In this document: positions 54,287-63,434 of the stretch, in pieces | Layout of the letters: each line of letters begins with the position of its first letter | Numbering within the stretch: position 1 is the stretch's first letter | NCBI GenBank assembly: GCA_049589355.1 | Contig: JBAWAP010000384.1 | Coordinates: forward strand, 1 to 64,000 | Source: JBAWAP01 sp049589355 | Lineage (GTDB): Bacteria > Chloroflexota > Anaerolineae > VGOG01 | Direction: 5' to 3' | Length of the DNA stretch: 64,000 nt | Position numbers and translations under genes: made by a program | The notes under the pieces: model-generated | What the model saw: the letters and a program-made list of their open reading frames with translations, nothing else | The model's database searches: none | Told to the model about the DNA's origin: nothing

Positions 54287-54571
54287 CTATCCCCCTTCGA
54301 TCAGCTTGTCGAACTCCTCCACGGTCACGGCTGGCGCTGTCGTGAATGAGATCCCCAGCAGCTTGGTCAGCTCAACAGAGGCCTTCATCGCCTCCTTCAC
54401 GCCCGGGAAGTCCACAATGAGAACCAGGTCTGTTTCCCCGAGCAGAGCGTACCCAGCTTTGATCTCTCCGCCACAGTCCCCAACGATAGCGGTGGCGTTC
54501 TTTGTCCGTTCGGCGCTGATCTCCTTCAACGCGTCGATCGAATACTTGCCAAACATGAAAAACGTAGGCAT
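54287..54571 (-). CDS. GYD domain protein
   Basis: The 94-residue protein is a small alpha+beta domain of the GYD group (FFMFGKYSIDALKEISAERT; GYALLGETDLVLIVDFPG; a C-terminal TAPAVTVEEFDKLI). The domain is named after a motif; the function is unknown. GGAGGGAG precedes the ATG. It lies just outside the distal end of the integron cassette array. Confidence 0.8.
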   Translation of the reverse strand: MPTFFMFGKYSIDALKEISAERTKNATAIVGDCGGEIKAGYALLGETDLVLIVDFPGVKEAMKASVELTKLLGISFTTAPAVTVEEFDKLIEGG

Positions 54572-54685
54572 GTCACTCCCTCCTTTCCGTATGTGCGCTG
54601 TTTGTCGCCCTACATGACAGCTCTTTGGGATTTCCCGTGGTGAGACCTAATTTGAAGAACGATCAAGCCTCCTAAACCTAGCGCC

Positions 54686-54816
54686 GCCCAACGCCCGGCA
54701 TCACCCGCTCGGCGCGACAGTCGAGAAAAGACACACCGGAGACCGATAGCCTGCTGGCTTTGGGCGCCCGTTGGTAAGGCGCGGAGCGCCGAGTCGGGTG
54801 CAAGTCGTGGTTGGGC
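54686..54816 (-). other. attC5 recombination site
   Basis: Minus-strand cores are GCCCAAC (54816-54810) and GTTGGGC (54692-54686), 131 bp in total. The arms ACCCGACTCGGCGC and GCGCCGAGCGGGT pair with one extra A, the extrahelical-base pattern of attC. It is the distal end of the array. Confidence 0.75.
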
Positions 54817-54907
54817 GGCCTTTTGGGTCTTGTGTGGGAATTACACGGTTTCCTTCCTGCTGTTCATCACCACCCAGCCGAGCACGGCGAGGCGAAGCAA
54901 GGGTTCT

Positions 54908-55849
54908 TTATCTGTGTTGTTCAAGCCATTCCAGAATGGCGCGAACACTGCCGCTGGCCAGGGCAATGCTCGTATCCGCCGCGCCATAATACAGGTGGAT
55001 CGTGTCGCCATCAGGAGCAATTGTGTAGCCGCAAGGAAAGACGACGTTGTCCACATCCCCGAGCCGCTCATAGGGTTCTTCCGGGCCAAAGATCCACTCG
55101 TTGCTGCGTTTTAGGCAACGCTCCGGTGTGTGCAAATCAAACAGCGCTAGTCCCTGCCGGTAAATGGAGCCGGCTGCGTTTTGTCGCACTCCGTGGTAGA
55201 TCACCAGCCAACCTTGCGGAGTTTCGATGGGCGGGGGCGAGAGTCCAATTTTGTTCGCGTCCCACCACCCACCCAGTCGGGCTTCCAGCATCAACTTGGG
55301 ACTGCCCCAGTGGCGCAAGTTGGAGGAGTAAGAGATCCACATATGCGCGCCGCGCGAACTGACCGGGCGGTGGATCAAAGCCCAATTTCCGTCAATCCGA
55401 TGAGGCAGGAGAGCTGCGTCTTTATCTTCCGGCTGCATGATCAAACCATAGCGCTCGAACTGGTGGAAATCTTCCGTGAGCGCCAGGGCCACGCCTGGGC
55501 CGTCGCGCGTGTAGGCGGTGTAAACGACGGCATACTGGCTTAATTCGGGGACGTAGGTGATACGTGGGTCTTCAATGCCCCACAATTCTTCCGGGAAGCG
55601 CTCAGGATCTGCCGGTAAGGTGGGCCGGGAATCGATCTTCCAGTCGTCCACACCATTGGCAGAGCGGGCAGCGCATAGGTGGGAATGCCCGCGTCGGTCT
55701 TCCACACGGCACAAGAGCAGGGTGGTTCCATCGGCCAATAATGTCGCGCCAGGGTTGAACACGCTACTCACCGGATAAGGCCAACCAGCGGCGGTCAGGA
55801 TAGGGTTGAGTTTGTGGCGAAGAAAGAGTTCGCGACGTTGATCGCTCAT
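54908..55849 (-). CDS. GH130-family phosphorylase/hydrolase
   Basis: The 313-residue protein has the five-bladed propeller of GH130, enzymes that act on beta-mannosides by phosphorolysis or hydrolysis. Visible features are SSVFNPGATLLADGT at the start, WGIEDPRITYVPE (about 93-105) with the proton-donor Asp, and HMWISYSSNLRHWG. Its ATG overlaps the GT gene stop by four bases (ATGA), so the two are coupled. It lies between attC4 and attC5, in the fifth and most distant cassette. Confidence 0.85.
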   Translation of the reverse strand: MSDQRRELFLRHKLNPILTAAGWPYPVSSVFNPGATLLADGTTLLLCRVEDRRGHSHLCAARSANGVDDWKIDSRPTLPADPERFPEELWGIEDPRITYVPELSQYAVVYTAYTRDGPGVALALTEDFHQFERYGLIMQPEDKDAALLPHRIDGNWALIHRPVSSRGAHMWISYSSNLRHWGSPKLMLEARLGGWWDANKIGLSPPPIETPQGWLVIYHGVRQNAAGSIYRQGLALFDLHTPERCLKRSNEWIFGPEEPYERLGDVDNVVFPCGYTIAPDGDTIHLYYGAADTSIALASGSVRAILEWLEQHR

Positions 55850-58128
55850 CGTGATCCTACCTCAGCAGATAGAAGGGGATTTTCAGCCAGCCGCAGTTCC
55901 AGCAAGGCTTGGAGAAAGGCCAGCGTCGACTCCGCGCCCTGATTCTCGTTAGGGCGGTCAGGATGCAAACCGTCCCGGCAGCCCCCCGTAGTCGGGTCGT
56001 AAACCGGGAGGTTCAGGTCGTTGCGCCCGAGGAACCACTCGAAGGCGCGGCGGGCTTCCTTACGCCAGCGCTTATCGCCCGTGATCCGGTAGGCTTCGAG
56101 ACAGGCAGAGACCATCGCTTGCGCCTCCACCGGCTGTTGATCGAACCGGGCCCGCTCACCATTTCGTTGATAAAAGCCGTTGGATCCGATAGGCACAAAA
56201 TGCCCCGCGTCCGCGCGCTGCAGGTCGGCCAGCCAACAGAGCGCCTCTAGTCCGGCTTCGGTCATGGTGGCATTCGGTATCGATTGGCCACACGTGAGCA
56301 ACGCATGCGGTAGCGCGGCGTTGCAATAGGTCAGCCGGTCTTCATACCAGCGCCATTCATCCGAGCGGTGGCTTTGATACAACGTCAGCAGCCGCCCGGA
56401 CAATTCCTCCCGGACTTGGCTAGCCCTGCGGTCACCGGCAAAGCGTTGCAGGTATTCGTGGATGCCGATCAGCGCGAAAGCCCAGGCGCGTGGGCTGGTC
56501 GTGTTGACAATAGCGGGCAAGGCCTGCTCGAAAACCCGGCCAGCCATACTTTGCAGGGCCGGCGTGTTCGAGCGGCCCAACACGGTGCCCAACGCCCACA
56601 ACGTGCGGCCATGGCTGTCGTCGGAACCGCCAACTTCCAGCCAGTGGCGCTGGTAATCCATAGAGTTACGGAAGCGTCCGGTTTCAGTATTGAAGGCATA
56701 CCAGATAAAAGCAAGATAGCGGGATGCCAGATCGAGAGCCTCTTTGTTGCCGAGCGACTCGAGGAGCGCGCTCACCATGAGCGCGCGGGCATTGTCGTCG
56801 GTGGTGTAACCTTCGCGATAGTTGGGGATCGCGAAAATGGCGTGTTGCAGTATGCCGGTCTCGTCTGTCATATGGTGCAAGTGGTCCAGTTTGAGAGGCG
56901 GCAATTCGCCCGGACGTTTGTCTAATGGTTTAACTGCGAAGTCCGGATGAGCAAAATGACGGCGCTCCGCTCGAGCGCGTTTGAAACTCTCCATATAGCG
57001 GCTCGCTACCTGCGGCCAGATCATCTCTCGCCCAAACACATAGGCCCGCTTGCGCATGGCGTGGCGCTGGGCATCGTTGTCTAAAAGGTTAATCACCTGA
57101 TCGGCCAGCGCCACCGGATCCCGGAACGGCACCAGCGCTCCCCGTCCTTCGGCTAGCATCTCTTCCGCATACCAATATGGTGTTGAAATGACCGCCTTGC
57201 CTGCCCCTACAGTGTAAGCGAGCGTACCCGAGACGATCTGCGCCGCGTTGAGATACGGTGTGATGTAAATGTCCGCCGCGCTGATGAACTGAACGAGCTC
57301 TTCCAAACTAACAAAGCGGTTATAGAAAATCACCTGACCTTCTACGCCTTTCTCCTGAGCCAGCCATTGCAGGGACAGCCGGTACGTTTCGCCTTCATTC
57401 CGGACTACGTGGGGGTGGGTCGCGCCGAGGATGATGTACACCACGTTTGGGTGTCGGGCTAAAATAGCGGGCAGGGCGGCGATGACATTTTCGATCCCTT
57501 TGTTCGCCGAGAGCAAGCCGAAGCTAAGTAAGACGATTTTGCCCTCGACTCCAAACAGGTCTTTGTGAAAACTCGGGTCTACAAAGGGCACATCAGGGAT
57601 GCCGTGGGGGATCAGATCAATCTTCTCCGGCAGCACACCATAGACCTCGTGCAAGAATTTCGCGCCGCGCTCACTCATGACGACCAACCGATCGGATAGG
57701 GCCGCCACCTCTTCCAGCACCCGGCGCTGGTCGGGGTCGGGGTCGCGCAGAATGGTGTGCAGGGTGGTGACGATGGGCATGCGCAATTCACGTAAGAGGG
57801 CCAGGATGTGACTGCCCGCCCGCCCGCCGAAGATGCCATACTCGTGTTGCAGGCACACCAGGTCAACGTTGTTGATATTCAAAAAGTCGGCGGCGCGGCG
57901 ATAAGAATCAATATCCTTCTCGGTGAGTTCAAACCGAACGCGGGGCGGATAGGCGTAGCCGGCCTCGGTGTCATTGACGGGCAGGGCGAGGCAGGTTGTG
58001 TCGCCGTATTCGGCGGCGACGGCCTCACACAGGTCGGTAGTGAACGTGGCGATGCCGCACTGGCGCGGCGAGTAGTTGCCGATGAAGCCAATGCGGTTGA
58101 TGGTTGAAGCGCTTGAGCTATGCTCCAT
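55846..58128 (-). CDS. GT4 glycosyltransferase with helical C-terminal domain
   Basis: The protein (about 760 residues) begins with a GT-B glycosyltransferase of family 4: RIGFIGNYSPRQCGIATFTTD, GIPDVPFVDP, LLSFGLLSANKGIENVI, and EALPYxx-like YLNAAQIVSGTLAY. From about residue 370 it has an alpha/alpha-toroid domain (LDHLHHMTDETGILQHAIF; YTTDDNARALMVSALL) like those of glycosidases. With the coupled GH130 gene, it probably makes or degrades a mannose-containing glycan. The start is uncertain; ATG 58128 fits the conserved N-terminus, earlier starts exist at 58137 and 58155. Confidence 0.8.
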   Translation of the reverse strand: MEHSSSASTINRIGFIGNYSPRQCGIATFTTDLCEAVAAEYGDTTCLALPVNDTEAGYAYPPRVRFELTEKDIDSYRRAADFLNINNVDLVCLQHEYGIFGGRAGSHILALLRELRMPIVTTLHTILRDPDPDQRRVLEEVAALSDRLVVMSERGAKFLHEVYGVLPEKIDLIPHGIPDVPFVDPSFHKDLFGVEGKIVLLSFGLLSANKGIENVIAALPAILARHPNVVYIILGATHPHVVRNEGETYRLSLQWLAQEKGVEGQVIFYNRFVSLEELVQFISAADIYITPYLNAAQIVSGTLAYTVGAGKAVISTPYWYAEEMLAEGRGALVPFRDPVALADQVINLLDNDAQRHAMRKRAYVFGREMIWPQVASRYMESFKRARAERRHFAHPDFAVKPLDKRPGELPPLKLDHLHHMTDETGILQHAIFAIPNYREGYTTDDNARALMVSALLESLGNKEALDLASRYLAFIWYAFNTETGRFRNSMDYQRHWLEVGGSDDSHGRTLWALGTVLGRSNTPALQSMAGRVFEQALPAIVNTTSPRAWAFALIGIHEYLQRFAGDRRASQVREELSGRLLTLYQSHRSDEWRWYEDRLTYCNAALPHALLTCGQSIPNATMTEAGLEALCWLADLQRADAGHFVPIGSNGFYQRNGERARFDQQPVEAQAMVSACLEAYRITGDKRWRKEARRAFEWFLGRNDLNLPVYDPTTGGCRDGLHPDRPNENQGAESTLAFLQALLELRLAENPLLSAEVGSR

Positions 58129-58406
58129 GACGAACATCTCTTTTCTAGCAACCACCCTCTTTTTTCGTTGCCTCTTGGCTCATTAACGCAAAGAGGCGGT
58201 TGCCCTAGTGACAGCCTCTGCCATACCCAGAAAAGATTGGGGCCGAGTGTTTTCTGTGTGGAAGGTGAGCCGGCAATGATTACATCGTCAATCATTATAC
58301 CAGACGGTTAGGGTTAATCTTAATCTGCTCTCCTTGCTCAAGTTGCTGAGATAGATTCAATCAGTAAACGACATTGTCTGAGATGTTGCCATTGTGCGAA
58401 GTGCCC

Positions 58407-58514
58407 GCCCAACGATCAAGCTGAGCCACGCCGGGCCGAGGACTCGGGACAACCCGCGACTTCTCGGCAAACTGAAGACGCCAACCGGCGTTGGCTCCAG
58501 CGATTTTGTTAGGC
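58407..58514 (-). other. attC4 recombination site
   Basis: Minus-strand cores are GCCTAAC (58514-58508) and GTTGGGC (58413-58407), 108 bp. Arms GCTGGAGCCAACGCCGG and CCGGCGTGGCTCAGC pair with extra G and A bases. The TAA stop of the PH-like gene (58511-58509) lies inside the first core. Confidence 0.88.
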
Positions 58515-58979
58515 GTCATGTGTCGGAACAAGCTCATGGACGAACTCCTCTGGTGAAGATGGTGACACGACCACGGTGCGTCCTGTGTATCGCAAAACCA
58601 CAGTTCGGCGCAGGTCAGTAACAAAGGCTCGGTAAACGCCCAAAAGCTTGCTCCAGTAAAACCCTGTAATAGAAAAGAATCCGCCGTTGCCACAACGGAT
58701 GCTCCAACGCATCACTCGCGGCTGAAACTGCGCAGACTGCAAGCCGGCAAGTGGCAGCCGCGTTGCCCAGAACAAACGATGAATCAAGATGGCATCGGGA
58801 GTGACCGTGTATCCACGAATGGTGAAGAGCGCGCAACCGAGAATCAATGCCAGCAACAGCAGTCCGAACAACGTGTGGCTCTGCATAAATGCTTCATATG
58901 CGATGCCCAGGCACAAGACCGTGAGCAGTGATGATACAACGATGAGCGGAATACCCCAGTGTGCTTTGTAGTGTTTCAT
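58509..58979 (-). CDS. Cassette 4: membrane PH-like protein
   Basis: The 156-residue protein has two membrane segments (about 9-28 and 35-52; IPLIVVSSLLTVLCLG and LFGLLLLALILGCALF) followed by a PH-like beta domain (about 55-150: YTVTPDAILIHRLFWATRL; GFFSITGFYWSKLLGVYRAF). This build is common among short integron cassette proteins. Function is unknown. The stop codon is supplied by the attC4 core. ATG 58979 follows the attC3 core by 24 bases. Confidence 0.78.
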   Translation of the reverse strand: MKHYKAHWGIPLIVVSSLLTVLCLGIAYEAFMQSHTLFGLLLLALILGCALFTIRGYTVTPDAILIHRLFWATRLPLAGLQSAQFQPRVMRWSIRCGNGGFFSITGFYWSKLLGVYRAFVTDLRRTVVLRYTGRTVVVSPSSPEEFVHELVPTHDA

Positions 58980-59002
58980 AATTGTGTGGTGTGTTGAATG
59001 AC

Positions 59003-59101
59003 GCCTAACGGCCTCGAGCTGAGCCGCCCGGCCAGCCAAGGCTAGTATCGCGCGAGAGCCAAGACCTGGCTGGCCGGGTCGGCTCCAGCGAGTTGTTAGG
59101 C
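59003..59101 (-). other. attC3 recombination site
   Basis: Minus-strand cores are GCCTAAC (59101-59095) and GTTAGGC (59009-59003), 99 bp. The arms GCTGGAGCCGACCCGGCCAG and CTGGCCGGGCGGCTCAGC pair over about 20 bases with one extra G, a textbook attC layout. Confidence 0.93.
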
Positions 59102-59148
59102 AGACTTCTGCCCATGATCATGGTCCCCGACTTAAAATAATCCCCGCC

Positions 59149-60330
59149 CTAATCGGGAGAGTCAATTTGATTTCGAATTGCTTCAGCAGTTAAGAAAGCG
59201 GCGTTCCATCCACCGAGGCTGGTTTCGCGCAACTCTGACGCGATGCTTGTCTTATCCAATCCATGGGTCATGAGATTCTTTGTCAGACCAAATCCAATCC
59301 TACGACCGGGGTCTGCGAATCCCAATGATCCTCCTGCGCCTGTATGACCAAATTCATTACCCGATGTACCCATAGGTATGATCCCACCCCGGCTGACGTC
59401 ACCTCCAAGAAAATAGCCAAGTGCCTTACGAACCCTATAACCAAGCACCTCATCGCGAGCATCGGTCTGTAGGGTTCGAATTACATCGACCTGCTCGGAT
59501 GAGAGGATTCGAACTCCGTCAAGCTCTCCGTGGGACGCCAACATCGCGAAGTGACGGGCAATAGCGCGCGCATTCATAATGCCCCCCGCTGCGGGAATTG
59601 AGGCTCGGCGCACGTCGGGCCGATTGAGGACCTCAACGTTGGACACATGGGCTGGTATCGCCCTTGAAAGGAGTTCGGTCGGCTCAGATGTCACCCCCTC
59701 GGGTAGCGGTTCTCGAGAAAGCGGTGCAATGCGGGTTTCAACATCATCAGGAATGCCTAGGTAGAAGTCTTCAATACCCAAAGGATGACAGAGTTCTTCT
59801 TGAGCAAACTGCGCAATAGATCGGCCATCGATCCGGCGAATTAGCTCACCCACAATCCAACCGAAAGTGAAAGCGTGATATCCCGTCTTAGTACCAGGTG
59901 CCCATAATGGCTCAAGCTTAGCTATGGCTGTACACATGGCCCCCCAGTCGGTCATCATCTCAGGTGTCACACCTTTCGGCATTTGTGGTATGCCTGCCGT
60001 ATGAGTCAGTACATGGCGAACTGTGATCGCATCTTTTCCATTCGCGGAGAATCCAGGCCAATAGATCGCAATTGGCTGGTCGTAGTCGATAGATCCACGA
60101 TCAGCCAAAATATGAAGACAGGTTGAGGCAAAACCTTTGGTAACTGACCAGGAGGTGAAGAGTGTATTCCCGTCAATAGGCTGTCCGGTAGTTACGTCAG
60201 CAATCCCAGACCAAGCATCTACAACGAGTTCACCGTTTATGTACGCTGCTACTTGCAAACCAAGCTCTTTACCTGTGGTGACCAAATCAATAAGAATACC
60301 CTGCACTTGTTCATTCAAATCGTTCTGCAT
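59149..60330 (-). CDS. Cassette 3: beta-lactamase-fold serine hydrolase
   Basis: The 393-residue protein has a class C beta-lactamase / EstB-like fold. The catalytic Ser-x-x-Lys is S62-V-T-K65, the Tyr is in KTGYHAF (Y149), and the third motif is GHTGAGGS near residue 334. No signal peptide is seen, so it likely acts as a cytoplasmic esterase or peptidase; resistance to a beta-lactam cannot be assumed. It lies 28 bases after the attC2 core in the direction of transcription. Confidence 0.85.
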   Translation of the reverse strand: MQNDLNEQVQGILIDLVTTGKELGLQVAAYINGELVVDAWSGIADVTTGQPIDGNTLFTSWSVTKGFASTCLHILADRGSIDYDQPIAIYWPGFSANGKDAITVRHVLTHTAGIPQMPKGVTPEMMTDWGAMCTAIAKLEPLWAPGTKTGYHAFTFGWIVGELIRRIDGRSIAQFAQEELCHPLGIEDFYLGIPDDVETRIAPLSREPLPEGVTSEPTELLSRAIPAHVSNVEVLNRPDVRRASIPAAGGIMNARAIARHFAMLASHGELDGVRILSSEQVDVIRTLQTDARDEVLGYRVRKALGYFLGGDVSRGGIIPMGTSGNEFGHTGAGGSLGFADPGRRIGFGLTKNLMTHGLDKTSIASELRETSLGGWNAAFLTAEAIRNQIDSPD

Positions 60331-60358
60331 AGCTGGACTGCTTCTTTCGTTTCAGTCT

Positions 60359-60513
60359 GCCTAACGGCGCGGACGCGCAGCGTCCGCGCTAACGGAATGG
60401 CTCAGCGGCAGCGGCGGGACAGGCAAGACGCCTTCTCGATTATCGCGTATTTCTGGCAAAACGCGCCTGCACGCGAGCGGCGCAGCCGCTGTCCGCTGGA
60501 GCCGGTGTTGGGT
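60359..60513 (-). other. attC2 recombination site
   Basis: Minus-strand cores are ACCCAAC (60513-60507) and GTTAGGC (60365-60359), 155 bp. A shorter form ending at GTTAGCG (60395-60389) is possible. The arms GGCTCCAGCGGACAGCGGC and GCCGCTGCCGCTGAGCC pair with extra C and A bases. A GCGCGGACGC/GCGTCCGCGC hairpin lies at the distal end. Confidence 0.78.
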
Positions 60514-60538
60514 GCGCATTTGGTTATTGAATACTGAC

Positions 60539-61540
60539 CTATGAGTTGGTTTCAGCATCTTCATCTTCCTTGTCCACAATTCCCATACGCTCAGTTCGAG
60601 CCAAAGCTTTTCGGATTTCAACGTATTTCTGTGTGTCACCTTTTGCGCTTGCCAAAAGCAGAGTCATCATGGGGTTGCCCGACTTCTCTATTTCCTCAGC
60701 GTGCTTTAGAACAAATTTGTCAAGTTCTTTATGCCAGCCTAGTTCTTGGAGTGCGCGAATCTGCCACCATAAATCGCCTTCATCAGCAGATTGTCTAAGG
60801 GCAAGAATAAACAGCTCATCCAAGAGACCTTCTTCTACAAACTCTTTCAAGTAGAAAGCGGCTGAAAAATACCGGTTATCTTGAAGCGACTTGTTAATGC
60901 CGAGAATATAATCCGATATAGCTTCGCGAGTCTTGCCTAGACCCTTATAGAACCGCGCTCGTTGAAGCCAGTCCTTGTCTTGGGTGTATCTCATTACTTC
61001 ACGTTCAATAACTTCGGCTGGTATAAGGTCGGGCTTGCCTTGCATACTTCTCAGGAAGCAGATTGTTTGGTCGTGGGGGTCTTGTTTAATTGCTAATTCA
61101 ATATATTTATCCCGCAACTCGATATTGCCAATAGAATGATAGTGCATTGCCAATAATTCGTATTCTTGATTCTCTCGATAGATTTCTGCGACTGTAGTTA
61201 CCAATTCGACATTATAACTATCGTCGCCTTCAAGGACCTCATATTTTTTATAGTTTGCACGTTGTTGTGCTACAAGTCGAAGCCAATCATCGCGATAGAG
61301 GATGACTTGGTCTGCGTCAAGCTTCCTATCAAAGCCGCCACTAATTTGTGTTTCACGATGACAGTCAAAGCATAGGACAGCAAGATTTTTTAGGTCGTAG
61401 TTGCTTGGTTCTTCGTCGATGTGATGTATCTGAACGGGCTTGCCACGAACACGGCAGACACAGCATACGCGGTCCGAGAGAAACAAGACACGCGCCGCAA
61501 TATCATCGGGTATTGGTTCTTTTATCTTCTTCTTCGCCAT
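60539..61540 (-). CDS. Cassette 2: HNH endonuclease with helical repeats
   Basis: The protein (333 residues) starts with an HNH domain: CCVC (about 26-29), QIHHIDEEPSNYDLKNLAVL and CFDCH (about 60), with all zinc and catalytic residues present. Residues 90-333 are helical with TPR-like segments (LLAMHYHSIGNIELRDKYIE; FYKGLGKTREAISDYILGI). HNH nucleases with such tails occur in defence and in phage. ATG 61540 begins the AKKKIKEPIPDDI sequence. Confidence 0.82.
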   Translation of the reverse strand: MAKKKIKEPIPDDIAARVLFLSDRVCCVCRVRGKPVQIHHIDEEPSNYDLKNLAVLCFDCHRETQISGGFDRKLDADQVILYRDDWLRLVAQQRANYKKYEVLEGDDSYNVELVTTVAEIYRENQEYELLAMHYHSIGNIELRDKYIELAIKQDPHDQTICFLRSMQGKPDLIPAEVIEREVMRYTQDKDWLQRARFYKGLGKTREAISDYILGINKSLQDNRYFSAAFYLKEFVEEGLLDELFILALRQSADEGDLWWQIRALQELGWHKELDKFVLKHAEEIEKSGNPMMTLLLASAKGDTQKYVEIRKALARTERMGIVDKEDEDAETNS

Positions 61541-61606
61541 ATGCAAAAGCTCAAATCGTTACAAATGGAAGCGCCCGACTGCGGCGAGGAACGCCTGCCT
61601 ACCAAA

Positions 61607-61673
61607 ACGTAACACAGACGAAGAACGTTTGAAAAAAGCCGCGTGAGGGCGTCGGCTGCACGCAATGTTAGGC
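61607..61673 (-). other. attC1 recombination site (divergent)
   Basis: Minus-strand cores are GCCTAAC (61673-61667) and GTTACGT (61613-61607), 67 bp. An AGCCG/CGGCT hairpin lies inside. The second core departs from GTTRRRY and arm pairing is weak, so it is a degenerate or shortened attC; its position between two cassette genes supports it. Confidence 0.6.
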
Positions 61674-61702
61674 GCGGCACTGATGCGTAAAGATTTCCCG
61701 AT

Positions 61703-63286
61703 CTAGTAAAAGATATCTTCAAACAACGGCGCAAAAACGTCCTCGTCCACCTCAATACCAGCAGGGACCGCTAATGGCAGTTTGTCAGAATCATAGAACC
61801 CAACCCTCTCTTTCTTCAAGAGTCGAAAATTGGGGTCACTTAAGACGTGATCAGTGTGAGTGCATGAGGGTAACCAACCTTTCACATTTGCTTCGTATGA
61901 GAGCAACCACTGTGAATCATACAGGTTGGCTTCATCCATATAAGTTTCCCAGAGGGTTGTGTCTAGACCGGATGGTATCAGCCCTCGCTCATTAGCGTCT
62001 AACGTGAGCAGCGCCACTATAGAATCATGCATCCTTGACAACGCGGCGGCAGCGGCGGGATCAATTGTAATCCCGAAGAAGATTGCGGCCCAAACAGACC
62101 AGGCAGCTTCGCCCCCATAATTCGAGGCGCACTGATGTACGATTTCACTATTTAGTACCTCGCCAACTGAAGCAACATCAATATCGAAGCCTAATTGATG
62201 ATATTGAATCAACAACTCCAGGACTTGGAAAAATGTTCCAGTCTCAACCATTAGGCATTGAAACAGGAAATGTTGAAGCAACGGCCAGTTGGCGCGGTCA
62301 ATTGCCTCACTCTTATCTTCTCTAGGAGAAAGCCGTGCGACAGCGTACTCGAGGACGTGGTCCTTGGAATGTTCGCGTGCGAGTTCAAAAGCCAGATCGA
62401 AATAGGTCATCAGGTCAGTGGCTTGTGCTTTAGGGGTGCTTCGGAATCGGAATGTTCGCAACTGGGGAACCCATCTGGCCACAATGCGAATCGGCAACTC
62501 GATTATCTCTGTCTTATCCGAGTTTAGTTCGAGCTCATATTCCCGCAGTACTGCGCGAAGCGTAGATAGGGCAGACTCGGCTTCTGATCGCGATCGAAAC
62601 CCAAACTCAAATTCGTCCACAAATCGAAAGCCCCTGATCTTTCCGAGTTGTTTTTCCAGTTCCTCGTCGGTTGCATTAAGGATTATCTCGGCTATCAAAA
62701 ACGATGTATCGGGGCCAATCGGTATGCCTATGGTCTGATCATCCTGCCCGCGCCTGATCCACCGATCTAGCGAGTTGCCGATATGCTGATTACCACGATT
62801 GACCTTTGCAAAGTCTTTACCGTGAATTGCCCACGGAATGCTATGTGTATAAACCGACGGGTAGAATTTTGAGATATCGGCCTTGAGGATGAACTTTGAG
62901 GTAGATCTAGCCTGCAATCGCATCGCAGGTAAATCATCGTAAGTCACTATTGGTACAATAGCACGACTTGTAGGTTGCCCAATGGTGGGCTTGCTACAAG
63001 AGATTCTTGAACGGTTCGCAGCGCTGCTTAACTGAGGCCAGTTATTTACCACATCACAGCAAAGGTTGTGTTGAACTATTGGGTTGGGGATCGATAAAAA
63101 CCTGCGATTAATGCCTACGCGCGCGAAACTATGGCGCACAGGCTTTGCCCGTTTGGGGTCGTTGAAGGTGTTTGGAAGATGTCCAGCATTTGCGGCCATT
63201 ACTTGTGCGAATCGCTCAGTCGAGAACGGCGCTGGGAGTTTAGCAGGGAAGAAACCGCGAGATAATAGCAATGATAAGTCGGTCAT
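61703..63286 (-). CDS. Cassette 1: Abi/DRT-type reverse transcriptase
   Basis: The 527-residue protein has a reverse-transcriptase core: motif A KADISKFYPSVYTHSIPWA (D137), motif B QTIGIPIGPDTSFLIAEIIL (about 184-203) and motif C RFVDEFEFGF, where the usual YxDD is F-V-D224-E225. Motif D (LELNSDKTEIIEL) follows. The HSIPWAIHGK stretch is typical of the unknown-group (UG/Abi) RTs that act in phage defence. The C-terminal 260 residues are helical with no known motif. It is first after attI, so it is closest to the Pc promoter. The GGAGG lies about 16 bases before the ATG, a long spacing. Confidence 0.85.
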   Translation of the reverse strand: MTDLSLLLSRGFFPAKLPAPFSTERFAQVMAANAGHLPNTFNDPKRAKPVRHSFARVGINRRFLSIPNPIVQHNLCCDVVNNWPQLSSAANRSRISCSKPTIGQPTSRAIVPIVTYDDLPAMRLQARSTSKFILKADISKFYPSVYTHSIPWAIHGKDFAKVNRGNQHIGNSLDRWIRRGQDDQTIGIPIGPDTSFLIAEIILNATDEELEKQLGKIRGFRFVDEFEFGFRSRSEAESALSTLRAVLREYELELNSDKTEIIELPIRIVARWVPQLRTFRFRSTPKAQATDLMTYFDLAFELAREHSKDHVLEYAVARLSPREDKSEAIDRANWPLLQHFLFQCLMVETGTFFQVLELLIQYHQLGFDIDVASVGEVLNSEIVHQCASNYGGEAAWSVWAAIFFGITIDPAAAAALSRMHDSIVALLTLDANERGLIPSGLDTTLWETYMDEANLYDSQWLLSYEANVKGWLPSCTHTDHVLSDPNFRLLKKERVGFYDSDKLPLAVPAGIEVDEDVFAPLFEDIFY

Positions 63287-63352
63287 GTCATTTGATAGGT
63301 GAATCTACCTCCAAGTCTAATGCTCAATCAATCTTCAGTTTCGATTTGAAGC

Positions 63353-63359
63353 GCCTAAC
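63353..63359 (-). other. attI core site
   Basis: The minus strand reads AATA-GTTAGGC, the GTTRRRY core at which cassettes join. It lies between the integrase gene and the first cassette. The wider attI (63360-63500) has no other feature that I can assign. Confidence 0.7.
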
Positions 63360-63434
63360 TATTGAGTATACGGAATCCATCTTTCCTTGCCATTTAAGCG
63401 TCTTAGACGGAATCAACCTAATCTGCTAGCAAGG

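Noticed and set aside
59149..60330. Beta-lactam resistance cassette
   Set aside because: The fold is right, but without a signal peptide and with EstB-like motifs an esterase or peptidase role is at least as likely.
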